Positions 27,097-34,039 of a stretch of DNA of 64,000 nt are shown here, in pieces (position 1 is the stretch's first letter; each line of letters opens with the position of its first letter). Position numbers and translations under genes: made by a program. The notes beneath the pieces were generated by a model. That model was not told the origin of the DNA and made no database searches. It worked only from the letters and a program-made list of their open reading frames with translations. Location: assembly GCA_027451985.1 (NCBI GenBank), contig DAIDHS010000004.1, forward strand, positions 1 to 64,000. The letters are read 5' to 3'. The stretch is from Elusimicrobiota bacterium. Lineage in GTDB: Bacteria; Elusimicrobiota; Elusimicrobia; UBA1565; UBA9628.

Positions 27097-28035
27097 TTAG
27101 CGTGTTTTCGTCTTGGCGGCGCCCAGAGGCGCCTTAGCAAAAGCCGTGTTGAGCAGGTAAGCGAGCCTCACTCCGGCCATTTCGAGCCGCAGTCGGACGA
27201 TGGGCTGCATCTTTTTCTGATAAGCCGCCCCGAGCGGACGGCCGCGATCCTTCTCGTACTGCGGATAAATAATGTTCGCCGAGATGGCATGGCTCTCCAG
27301 GGCCGCGTCATCGATCCAGTCGCCCCTGGTCCAGGCCGCGGTCTTGCGCCGCGCCAAGTCATTCTCGAGGGAGCGCACCCAGAGCGCCGGGCTTTCCCTT
27401 TCCTGCACGCGCCAATTCTCGGGCAAAATCATGTCGTCCCAGAGCTCGTGCAGGCGCTTGTGCACGCCCAGGAAGACCACCTGCTCCTTGTTGCCGCCCT
27501 GATCGTGGTCGTTCTCGCAGTGCAGCGGCTGGTGCAGGTCGCCCACGAAGTGCACCGCGAACATCAGCGCCACGCGCTTTTCCGAGAGCGGCGCGACCGG
27601 ATCCGAGAGGATGTCGGCGTCCTTGCGGATCTGCGCGGTCACGCAATTGCCCTGCGGGCACCACTGCATGAGCTGGTCCGCCGCCGGATGCGCGTCAAGC
27701 GGGATGTCGATGAAATGCCAAACGCCCGTGCCTTTAAAATCATTGGGATTCATCTCAAAGACGCCGGCGCACATAAACGGCGCGGTGGCGTACTTGACGG
27801 TGTCCGCGCAGTTGGCGACCTTATCTAAAGTCACGCCCGAACCCAGGAGCGCGCGCACGGATTCGCGCGCACGGGGCGTGAGATGGTCCTGAGCGAGCAG
27901 CCCCACGATTTTATGCCCAAGCGGCCCCCAGGCCATGACGGGCGAAGAGCACATGCCCAAGAAGAGCGCGAGAATGGCGGCCAACGACGCCCCGGCGGAA
28001 ACGGACTTCCTTAATGAACTTCCTCGAGCCCGCAT
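27097..28035 (-). CDS. Secreted S1/P1-type nuclease
   Basis: A zinc-dependent single-strand nuclease/3'-nucleotidase of the S1/P1 family, 312 residues. The signal peptide ends at about residue 35, and the mature chain begins with Trp (AWGPLGHKIVG), whose main-chain and side chain bind zinc. Further ligands appear in NCADTVKY, GVWHFIDIP, HFVGDLHQPLHCENDHDQGGN and LHELWDD. The family is common in fungi, plants and some bacteria; periplasmic nucleic-acid scavenging is likely. It starts one base after the aminotransferase stop, so the two are cotranscribed although no shared pathway is evident. Confidence 0.9.
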   Translation of the reverse strand: MRARGSSLRKSVSAGASLAAILALFLGMCSSPVMAWGPLGHKIVGLLAQDHLTPRARESVRALLGSGVTLDKVANCADTVKYATAPFMCAGVFEMNPNDFKGTGVWHFIDIPLDAHPAADQLMQWCPQGNCVTAQIRKDADILSDPVAPLSEKRVALMFAVHFVGDLHQPLHCENDHDQGGNKEQVVFLGVHKRLHELWDDMILPENWRVQERESPALWVRSLENDLARRKTAAWTRGDWIDDAALESHAISANIIYPQYEKDRGRPLGAAYQKKMQPIVRLRLEMAGVRLAYLLNTAFAKAPLGAAKTKTR

Positions 28036-29220
28036 TTAGAACTTGGCCAAAAAACGGCCGATGCGCCGCGCGGCCTCGCGCAGCTTGTCTTCGGGTGCAA
28101 TGAGGGAAAAGCGCGCGTAGCCTTCGCCAAAGGGCCCGAAGCCCACGCCCGGAGAGATGACCACGCCGTACTCGAGGATGAGACGTGTCACAAAAGCTAG
28201 GGAGCCCTTCTTGGCGGCCTTGGCGGGAATCTTGCCCCACAGGTACATGCCCGCGCGACAGGGCGGCACGTCCCAGCCGGCCTCGGCGAGCGCCCGGACC
28301 AGGGCGTCGCGGCGGCTCTGGTAGATGCGCCGCGACTCTGCCACGCAGTCCTGCGGGCCGTCCAAAGCCGCGATCGCGGCCTTCTGCACGAAGGCCGGAA
28401 TGCCGTAGTCTAAAAAGCCCTTAAACTTGGAGAGCTGAGCCAGGGCCGCGGCGTTGCCCACCGCAAAGCCGATGCGCCAGCCCGCCATGGAGTAGGTCTT
28501 CGAAAAGGAGTGGAACTCGACCGCGCGCGCCTTGGCGCCGGGCAACTGCAGAATGGAGGGCGCTTCGTAGCCGTCGAAAGTCAGCTCCGAGTAGGCATTG
28601 TCGTAGGCAATGAGGCAGCCGTAACACTTGGAGAAGGCCAGCGCCTCCTTCAGAAAATCGGTCCCCTCGATGACCGCGCCCGTGGGATTGTTGGGATAGT
28701 TCAAAATGAGGACCTTGGAGGCGCGCGCCTTGGCCGCGGGCACGCGGGACAAATCGGGCAGGAACTTGTTTTCCTCCTTGAGCGGCATGAGGTGGACCTT
28801 TCCCCCAGCCAATATGGGGCCATTGTAGTGCACCGGGTAACAGGGGTTGGGCACCAGCACGCCCTGGCCCGGATCCAAAAGCGCCATCAGAAGATGCGCT
28901 ATGCCCTCCTTGGACCCGATGAGGGGAACGACTTCCTTGTCCGCGTCGAGCTTGACCCCGAATCGGCGGCCATACCACGCGGCCACGGTCCGGCGCAAAT
29001 CGGGCAGGCCAGAGGACGGCGGGTAGCGGTGGGTCCAAGGCTCTAAAGCGGAACTACGCAGAGCCTCCACCACGTGACGCGGGCTGGGCAAATCGGGGCT
29101 GCCCTGGCCTAAATCGATGACAGACAGGCCCGCAGCCTCGGCCTGACGCCGCAGGGCCGCGAGTTTAACGAAGAGATACGGAGGAAGTCCGGAAAGCTTT
29201 TTTGAGGGGGCTGGATTCAT
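28036..29220 (-). CDS. Class I/II aminotransferase, DapL/AlaC-like
   Basis: A PLP enzyme of 394 residues, fold type I. Motifs are IDLGQGSPDLPSP, the substrate/PLP loop IGSKEGIAHLL, NYPNNPTGAVI, AYDNAYSELTFDG and the PLP-Lys motif SFSKTYSMAGWRIGFAVGN, with RFSLIAPEDKLREAARRI at the end. Closest by motif are LL-diaminopimelate aminotransferase and AlaC-type alanine aminotransferase. A diaminopimelate role would fit lysC 4 kb away, but the motifs do not separate the two functions. A TATAAT on the minus strand ends nine bases before the ATG. Confidence 0.85.
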   Translation of the reverse strand: MNPAPSKKLSGLPPYLFVKLAALRRQAEAAGLSVIDLGQGSPDLPSPRHVVEALRSSALEPWTHRYPPSSGLPDLRRTVAAWYGRRFGVKLDADKEVVPLIGSKEGIAHLLMALLDPGQGVLVPNPCYPVHYNGPILAGGKVHLMPLKEENKFLPDLSRVPAAKARASKVLILNYPNNPTGAVIEGTDFLKEALAFSKCYGCLIAYDNAYSELTFDGYEAPSILQLPGAKARAVEFHSFSKTYSMAGWRIGFAVGNAAALAQLSKFKGFLDYGIPAFVQKAAIAALDGPQDCVAESRRIYQSRRDALVRALAEAGWDVPPCRAGMYLWGKIPAKAAKKGSLAFVTRLILEYGVVISPGVGFGPFGEGYARFSLIAPEDKLREAARRIGRFLAKF

Positions 29221-29229
29221 ATCGGAATG

Positions 29230-29235
29230 ATTATA
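29230..29235 (-). promoter_or_regulatory. -10 box of the aminotransferase-nuclease unit
   Basis: TATAAT on the minus strand, nine bases before the ATG at 29220; the predicted leader is about 3 bases. Confidence 0.55.
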
Positions 29236-29252
29236 GCACTCTAGGGATTATC

Positions 29253-29258
29253 TATAAT
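29253..29258 (+). promoter_or_regulatory. -10 box of the secreted protein gene at 29267
   Basis: TATAAT on the plus strand, eight bases before the ATG at 29267; the predicted leader is about 2 bases. It lies 17 bases from the divergent -10 box, so the two promoters overlap. Confidence 0.55.
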
Positions 29259-29266
29259 TTAGAAAG

Positions 29267-29878
29267 ATGAAGCGGCTCCATTATTGCCTGTTCGCCTTAC
29301 TTGCCTGCCTCTGCGCGTCAGGCCTCGCCCGCGCCAAGGCCAAGAAGCACGAATCCAAGGCCACGGCCCTGGTCGAGCTCTTCCTCAAAACCCCGGTCGA
29401 TCAACTGCCGGCCGATGAAGTGGACGAATTCATGGCCGTTGATGCGCAGAAGCTGCCCGAACGCCTGCGCGGCCCTTGCGAGGCAAAGAAGGCCCAGCTA
29501 CGGGCCTTGCGCAAGGTCTACGAGCTTGAAAACGGCGGGGGCCCGCGGTCCGGCGCGCCCGCGCCAAAGGGCTGCAGCGCCCCCCTCGAGGGCGGCGAGG
29601 CTCTGGTCCAATATCTTGGAAAAGCTGGCTTCGCGCTCATCACCCGTCAGGAGAAGGACTGGCTCGCCGCCAACACCCATTGCACCCAGAAACAGATGAT
29701 GTGCGAGTTCAGCCTGACAGTCGTGCAGCGCAAGGCGAAGGATAAGCGAAAACCCAAAACCTGGTACCTGCTCCACGCTAAGGATCCGCTCTACATGCTG
29801 GTCGGTATGAAGCGCCAGGGCCAGGTGCCGCAGGGAAGCGGCTCCTTCGGAGAAAGCAGCTTTCCCACCTGCCGCTGA
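29267..29878 (+). CDS. Secreted protein of unknown function
   Basis: A 203-residue protein. The signal peptide MKRLHYCLFALLACLCASGLARA is followed by a Lys-rich mature N-terminus, a helical region (ALVELFLKTPVDQLPADEVDEF), and four Cys residues in the mature part (GPCEAK, KGCSAP, THCTQKQMMCEF) plus one at the C-terminus (FPTCR). It may form disulfides in the periplasm. I recognise no family. It has its own promoter. Confidence 0.65.
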   Translation: MKRLHYCLFALLACLCASGLARAKAKKHESKATALVELFLKTPVDQLPADEVDEFMAVDAQKLPERLRGPCEAKKAQLRALRKVYELENGGGPRSGAPAPKGCSAPLEGGEALVQYLGKAGFALITRQEKDWLAANTHCTQKQMMCEFSLTVVQRKAKDKRKPKTWYLLHAKDPLYMLVGMKRQGQVPQGSGSFGESSFPTCR

Positions 29879-29894
29879 GCCCCGGGCGTGCGGG

Positions 29895-29923
29895 TTGCGC
29901 GCGGCTCCGCAAAGACATAGAAT
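29895..29923 (+). promoter_or_regulatory. Promoter of the HicA-like gene
   Basis: TTGCGC (29895-29900) and TAGAAT (29918-29923) are 17 bases apart. The AAGGAG at 29930-29935 is correctly placed for the ATG at 29942. Confidence 0.45.
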
Positions 29924-29941
29924 AGCGGTAAGGAGTTCCCC

Positions 29942-30130
29942 ATGAAAAGGAAGGATCTCGTCAAGCACCTCACCGACAACGGATGCGTCCTGGTGCGCGA
30001 GGGCGGCAAATACTCCGTGTTTCAGAATCCCGCCACGCAGCAGGAAACCCCGGTTACGCGGCACCCCGAGATGGAAAACTACGCCGCGCGCAAAATCTGC
30101 AAGCAGCTGGGGATTCCGCCCATCGGCTGA
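29942..30130 (+). CDS. HicA-like double-stranded-RNA-binding-fold protein, orphan and without catalytic His
   Basis: A 62-residue protein matching the HicA toxin fold: MKRKDLVKHLTDNGCVLVREGG, a strand YSVFQNP, then PVTRHPEMENYAARKICKQLGIP. HicA toxins cut mRNA with a His in the GS-H-H segment. Here that segment is GGKYS (residues 21-25) with no His. No hicB antitoxin gene is adjacent; the next gene encodes a XapX protein. It is probably a degenerate or repurposed HicA relative and not an active toxin. Confidence 0.75.
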   Translation: MKRKDLVKHLTDNGCVLVREGGKYSVFQNPATQQETPVTRHPEMENYAARKICKQLGIPPIG

Positions 30131-30151
30131 AGAGCCAGGGCCTCGGCCGCC

Positions 30152-30367
30152 ATGCGCATCATCGTCGGTCTGATCTTAAGCTTCATCATCGGATTTTCCT
30201 GCCGTTGGTTCGATCTGCCGGCGCCGAGCCCGCCGGAAATCTTCGGCGTTTTTCTAGTCGTCGCAATGACGCTGGGCTACGTGGCCGCGGGGCCGTTCAT
30301 GCACAAAAAGTCCGCGCCTCAAGCGCCGCCGGCCGCAACGGCCGCGCAGACCCCCTCCGCCAAATAA
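30152..30367 (+). CDS. XapX (DUF1427) small membrane protein
   Basis: A 71-residue protein with two hydrophobic spans. The first (MRIIVGLILSFIIGFSCRWF) leads into DLPAPSPPEIFGVFLVVAMTLGYVAAG, the XapX domain pattern in which Pro-Ala-Pro-x-Pro-Pro precedes the second span. The tail is Ala/Pro-rich. The family's function is unknown. It lies 21 bases after the HicA-like gene, so cotranscription is likely. Confidence 0.75.
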   Translation: MRIIVGLILSFIIGFSCRWFDLPAPSPPEIFGVFLVVAMTLGYVAAGPFMHKKSAPQAPPAATAAQTPSAK

Positions 30368-30376
30368 GACGCCTTT

Positions 30377-32200
30377 CTAGCGCCGCAAAGACACCACGGG
30401 GCAGTACGTCCCCAAGAAAGTCCGCGTCCACCAGTCGCCCGTTGCGCGTTTTTGCGCCAGCGTCGTGAAATGATAATCGTAGACCACGGCGCGCAGGTAC
30501 TTGGGCGGCCCATCGGGAAACGGGTTGGCCGCCATCAAGGACTCCACGGGCTTCGAGCCTTGCAGGAGCCTCGCCATAAAGTTGAGCAGCCACGGATTGT
30601 CGCGGCAGTCGCTCAAGGCCGCGAACCACATCTGCCAGTCCAGCCGCGGCTGGTAGGGCTCGACAAAGCGCGGACGTCGGTCCAAGGCGTCTGGCTTCCA
30701 GCGGAAGGGATACTCCATCCAGTCCCTGCCGTCCTGGCTGCCTTGGATGGCGATCTCGTGCCGGCTGGTGGTCATGACCGCGAATAGCCCGTAGGAGTTG
30801 ACCAGATGCCACGGATCGAGCGCCCCGTAGAGCTCGTCCGCGGGCGCGGGTAGGGGCAGGCGCCCCAGGAAATTGCCCGCAAGCTGCGCCGCGCCAAAGC
30901 CCACGGCCAGCACGGCCAGGACCGCCGCCAAAGTTCGGAGCGCCCGGGCAGCCGGGCGCTCCTCTTTGGGACCGCCGGCCAAGGCGCGCGGCCAGAAGCG
31001 CTCTAAGAATGCGTCGTCCAAAAGGAACAGGCACAGGGAAACAGTCAGCAGATTGAAGAAGCAGTAATTTCCGGTCAAGGCGATGAGCGTCTGTAGAAAA
31101 ACCACGCCCGCGAAGGCCAGAAGGCGCGGGCGGCGGGGCAGGAAAAAAAGCCAGGGCAGGACAAGCTCTATGCCGAACACCGAGGCCACGGAAAACTTTT
31201 GGACGACTTCCGGCAAGTGCGCGGCATAGTAGCCTACCCATGTGGGCAGAGGCTGGGTCCAATAGTGGTAGTCGAGCGCAGTCAGGTTTCTCCAGTTCGG
31301 ATCGCCGCTCAAGAGCTTGACGCATCCCGACTCGAACATCAGGCGGAACAGAAGCCAGCGGTAGAGCCAGACCGTCACGCCGGGCGTCTTGGTCTCCCGC
31401 GCAAGGCCCGGGCGTAGCTTCCACGGCGCCAAAAAAATGGCCAAAAATCCCGCCTCCAGCAGCAGGATGTCCCATTGGAAGCTCATGAAATTGCGTCCGA
31501 CGTTGACGATAGAAAGGTAAAGCGCCCAAAGAACAAGGCAGACGGGGCCGGGTGCCACATCGAGAACCAAGAGCGCGCCCAGGGCCGCGCCGGCCAACGC
31601 CGCGCCGCGCAGAGCCGCGTCGCTCGCGCCCAGCCAGAACAAGGTCGGCACCAAGTGATAAGCCGCCGCGCCCAAATGTTCCTTCAGGGCGGACAAAAAC
31701 TGCGCGGCAGGCAGGATGCCGTCATGGCCCAGCAGGCCGTCCGACTGAAGATAGTAGGACCCGAAGGCGGAAAAATAAACAAAGCCCAACAGGCGCAGAA
31801 AAAGCCAGCGGACCTTATAATAGGAAGGCGGCTCCAGCCGCTCGCCCCACAAGATCTGGGTCAGACGCGAAAACAGCGGCCGCTGGCGCGCGACCAAGGC
31901 GTAGAAAGCTTCGCTCGCGCGGGCCGCGCCTGGAACGCGGCGGTAGGCCCATAACGGCCAGCGCCGTCCGGCCGAGGCGAGCAGCCGAAAGACCGCCTCG
32001 GCGCCTGAGTAGGACTGGCCTCCGGGTTCGATGAGGTGCACCGCGCCCGCGAAGCGCTGCTCAGAGATGCGCGGAAAGCGCGCGGCCGCGGACTGATACG
32101 GCGCGTACTCGACCGCGTCGCCGGTCAGCGCCTTCCAGCGCCAGACCCAGCGCCGGCAAAAGCCGCAGTCGCCGTCGAAAACCAGCACCGGCCTCTTCAT
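30377..32200 (-). CDS. DCC (DUF393) thioredoxin-like domain fused to a lipase maturation factor (LMF1-like) membrane protein
   Basis: A 607-residue fusion. Residues 5-110 are a DUF393/DCC domain with the motif DGDCGFCRRWV, a predicted thiol-disulfide site. From about residue 125 a polytopic part follows with LMF1 features: YLQSDGLLGHDGILPA, NFMSFQWDILLLEAGF, LFRLMFESGCVKLLSGDPNWRNLTALDYHYWTQPLP, and the soluble C-terminus with YPFRWKPDALDRRPRFVEPYQPRLDWQMWFAAL. In animals LMF1 helps fold disulfide-containing lipases in the ER. A fused redox domain would fit envelope protein folding, as an inference. TAACAT at 32213-32208 precedes the ATG by seven bases. Confidence 0.88.
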   Translation of the reverse strand: MKRPVLVFDGDCGFCRRWVWRWKALTGDAVEYAPYQSAAARFPRISEQRFAGAVHLIEPGGQSYSGAEAVFRLLASAGRRWPLWAYRRVPGAARASEAFYALVARQRPLFSRLTQILWGERLEPPSYYKVRWLFLRLLGFVYFSAFGSYYLQSDGLLGHDGILPAAQFLSALKEHLGAAAYHLVPTLFWLGASDAALRGAALAGAALGALLVLDVAPGPVCLVLWALYLSIVNVGRNFMSFQWDILLLEAGFLAIFLAPWKLRPGLARETKTPGVTVWLYRWLLFRLMFESGCVKLLSGDPNWRNLTALDYHYWTQPLPTWVGYYAAHLPEVVQKFSVASVFGIELVLPWLFFLPRRPRLLAFAGVVFLQTLIALTGNYCFFNLLTVSLCLFLLDDAFLERFWPRALAGGPKEERPAARALRTLAAVLAVLAVGFGAAQLAGNFLGRLPLPAPADELYGALDPWHLVNSYGLFAVMTTSRHEIAIQGSQDGRDWMEYPFRWKPDALDRRPRFVEPYQPRLDWQMWFAALSDCRDNPWLLNFMARLLQGSKPVESLMAANPFPDGPPKYLRAVVYDYHFTTLAQKRATGDWWTRTFLGTYCPVVSLRR

Positions 32201-32207
32201 CGGGCAT

Positions 32208-32222
32208 ATGTTAGGTTATAAT
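32208..32222. promoter_or_regulatory. Back-to-back -10 boxes for two leaderless divergent genes
   Basis: TAACAT (minus, 32213-32208) lies seven bases from the ATG at 32200. TATAAT (plus, 32217-32222) lies six bases from the GTG at 32229. The whole intergenic region is 28 bases. Confidence 0.55.
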
Positions 32223-32228
32223 GGAGGC

Positions 32229-33041
32229 GTGATGCGAAAAATTTCGGCGGCGGCCGCTCTGGCCCTATCCCTTGCGACGCTCCGCGCGGCTGCGGGCGCC
32301 GGGACGCTCTTGGCTCCGCACATCGTGATTTCCCGCGCCGAGGCGCTCTCGGCCGGCAAAAAAATCTGGCAGAACGAGTGCGGCGGCACCATCTCGGGCC
32401 TCACGCACTGGAACCAGGGCGAGGACTTCGCGTCCTTGGGCATCGGCCACTTCATCTGGTACCCGGCGGGCAAGCGCGGGCCCTTTGTGGAGAGCTTCCC
32501 CGAAGTGCTGGCCTTCCTGCGCGCCAACGGCGCTCCCGTTCCCCGCTGGCTCCTGGCCGCCAAGCACTGCCCCTGGCGCGATCGCGCCGAATTCATCCAA
32601 GACGACGATTCGCCGCGCATGAAGAGCCTGCGCGGGCTCCTGGCCGGCACCGTGGACCTGCAGGCTCTCTTCATGGCCGAACGCCTGGAAAAGGCCCTGC
32701 CGCTCATGATCAAGAGCCTGCCGCCCGAGGACCGCGCGCGCGTGCTGGCTCAATTCGAACGCGTGGCGCAAAGCCCCGGCGGGATTTACCCCTTGATGGA
32801 CTACGTCAACTTCAAGGGCGAAGGCACGGCCCCAACCGAGCGCTACAAGGGCCAGGGCTGGGGGCTGCTGCAGGTCCTGCAGAACATGACGGGATCAAAC
32901 CCCGGCCCCGAAGCCTTGAAGGAATTTTCCCGGGCGGCGCTCTTCGTCTTGAAGCGCCGCGTGCGCAACTCCCCCCACCCCAAGCACGACGCGGCCTGGC
33001 TGCCGGTCTGGCGAAGGCGCGTGCGAAGCTACGCGCCCTAG
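32229..33041 (+). CDS. Secreted lysozyme-like family protein (putative)
   Basis: A 270-residue protein with a signal peptide (MRKISAAAALALSLATLRAAAGA). The striking block is IWQNECGGTISGLTHWNQGEDFASLGIGHFIWYP (residues about 45-78): a Glu, then a loop, then a G-I-G-H strand, which is the arrangement around the catalytic Glu in T4-type lysozymes. Later blocks include GPFVESFPEVLAFL and GIYPLMDYVNFKGEG. The family is one I remember only as uncharacterised; the lysozyme link is inference. The GTG at 32229 is chosen because TATAAT ends six bases before it; the adjacent ATG at 32232 is the alternative. Confidence 0.65.
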   Translation: MMRKISAAAALALSLATLRAAAGAGTLLAPHIVISRAEALSAGKKIWQNECGGTISGLTHWNQGEDFASLGIGHFIWYPAGKRGPFVESFPEVLAFLRANGAPVPRWLLAAKHCPWRDRAEFIQDDDSPRMKSLRGLLAGTVDLQALFMAERLEKALPLMIKSLPPEDRARVLAQFERVAQSPGGIYPLMDYVNFKGEGTAPTERYKGQGWGLLQVLQNMTGSNPGPEALKEFSRAALFVLKRRVRNSPHPKHDAAWLPVWRRRVRSYAP

Positions 33042-33068
33042 TTTCACGCGGGCGACGGAACGGGACAG

Positions 33069-33836
33069 CTAATTGGAACTGTCGCCCGGCAGCAAGTGCT
33101 GCGGGACGTTCTGGAAGGAGACCGGCTTGCCGCCGTCGAAATTAATGATCCAGGCGCGATCAAAAACGTCGTCTGGCCAGGTCTCGGGCGCCGAGGTGAG
33201 GCCGAACGCCTTGGCGATGGCGGGAATTAAGTGATGCTCCCAGGCGATAAGCACCATCTTGCCAGCGCCCGCGGGGTCTTTCATCACGGCCTGGGCCAAG
33301 CCCTCGACGTCCTCTTTGCCGACGGACGTATTGACTTGTAGGCCCAAGCTTTGGGCCAAAGGCTCAACGGTCTCCAAAGGCCTCACGTCGTGCCCGTCCG
33401 CCTTAGGCGTCATGGCGTAGATGGCCGCCGGCGGACCGAACTGCGTCACCGCGGGATTGCGCTCGAAAAATCCGACCAAGGCCTGGGCGCGCTCTTCTCC
33501 GCGCGGGCTCAAATCGTTGCCTTCCGCGGGCTTTTCCGCATGGCGGATGATGATGACCTGCGCGGGGCCCGCGGCATCGCCAGCAGCAGCGGCCGCGGGA
33601 GGTAAAGGAGCAAGCCCTTGCCCTTGCGCGGAAGCCTCAGCCGCCAGACCCAGCTGCGCGGCCACGTCGACCCAGGACATCCCCATGGACGGGATGGCCG
33701 CGCCGGCTTCGGGCGCGGCATCGGCACCCGCGGATGCCTCGAAGGCCCGGGCGCGCGGAGCGGCTAACGCCAGGAGAGCCGCGGCCAAGCCGGTCCACAA
33801 CAAGGGAGCGCGCGCCGGACGCCGGAAAACAGTCAT
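33069..33836 (-). CDS. Secreted histidine phosphatase superfamily protein
   Basis: A 255-residue protein with a signal peptide (about residues 1-32), a short Ala-rich linker, and a histidine-phosphatase domain. The phospho-acceptor motif is IIIRHAEKP, followed by LSPRGEERAQALVGFF, and the second catalytic His lies in VLIAWEHHLIPAIAKAFG. The RHAE variant of the usual RHGE is found in SixA- and PHPT-type branches. The substrate is unknown. The ATG at 33836 is supported by TACACT followed by exactly six bases; the frame is open further upstream but without a plausible start. Confidence 0.85.
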   Translation of the reverse strand: MTVFRRPARAPLLWTGLAAALLALAAPRARAFEASAGADAAPEAGAAIPSMGMSWVDVAAQLGLAAEASAQGQGLAPLPPAAAAAGDAAGPAQVIIIRHAEKPAEGNDLSPRGEERAQALVGFFERNPAVTQFGPPAAIYAMTPKADGHDVRPLETVEPLAQSLGLQVNTSVGKEDVEGLAQAVMKDPAGAGKMVLIAWEHHLIPAIAKAFGLTSAPETWPDDVFDRAWIINFDGGKPVSFQNVPQHLLPGDSSN

Positions 33837-33842
33837 GGGAAG

Positions 33843-33848
33843 AGTGTA
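33843..33848 (-). promoter_or_regulatory. -10 box predicting a leaderless histidine phosphatase mRNA
   Basis: TACACT on the minus strand, then six bases (CTTCCC), then the ATG at 33836. Confidence 0.45.
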
Positions 33849-33923
33849 GCCCGGAACGGGGCCAGGCGCGCGGGCCCAAAGTCCCAGCGCGCACAGGGCA
33901 AAAGGCCCGGCATAAAACGGGAC

Positions 33924-33996
33924 TCGGGGCACCCGGGGTTGAACCGGGAACCTCCTGCTCCCAAAGCAGGCGCTCTGCCAATTGAGCTATGCCCCG
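33924..33996 (-). tRNA. tRNA-Pro (UGG)
   Basis: On the minus strand the acceptor stem CGGGGCA pairs with TGCCCCG, with discriminator A. The anticodon stem CCTGC/GCAGG encloses the loop TTTGGGA, so the anticodon is TGG. The T-arm shows GGTTCAACC. No CCA is encoded. A TAAAAT-like -10 box lies about 15 bases upstream of the 5' end. Confidence 0.92.
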
Positions 33997-34039
33997 AACG
34001 GGCTTATTTTACAAACAATTCGCCGCCGGAGGCCGGGGG

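Noticed and set aside
29942-30367. HicA-like plus XapX genes considered as a toxin-antitoxin pair
   Set aside because: The toxin lacks its catalytic His, and XapX is a membrane domain unrelated to HicB.
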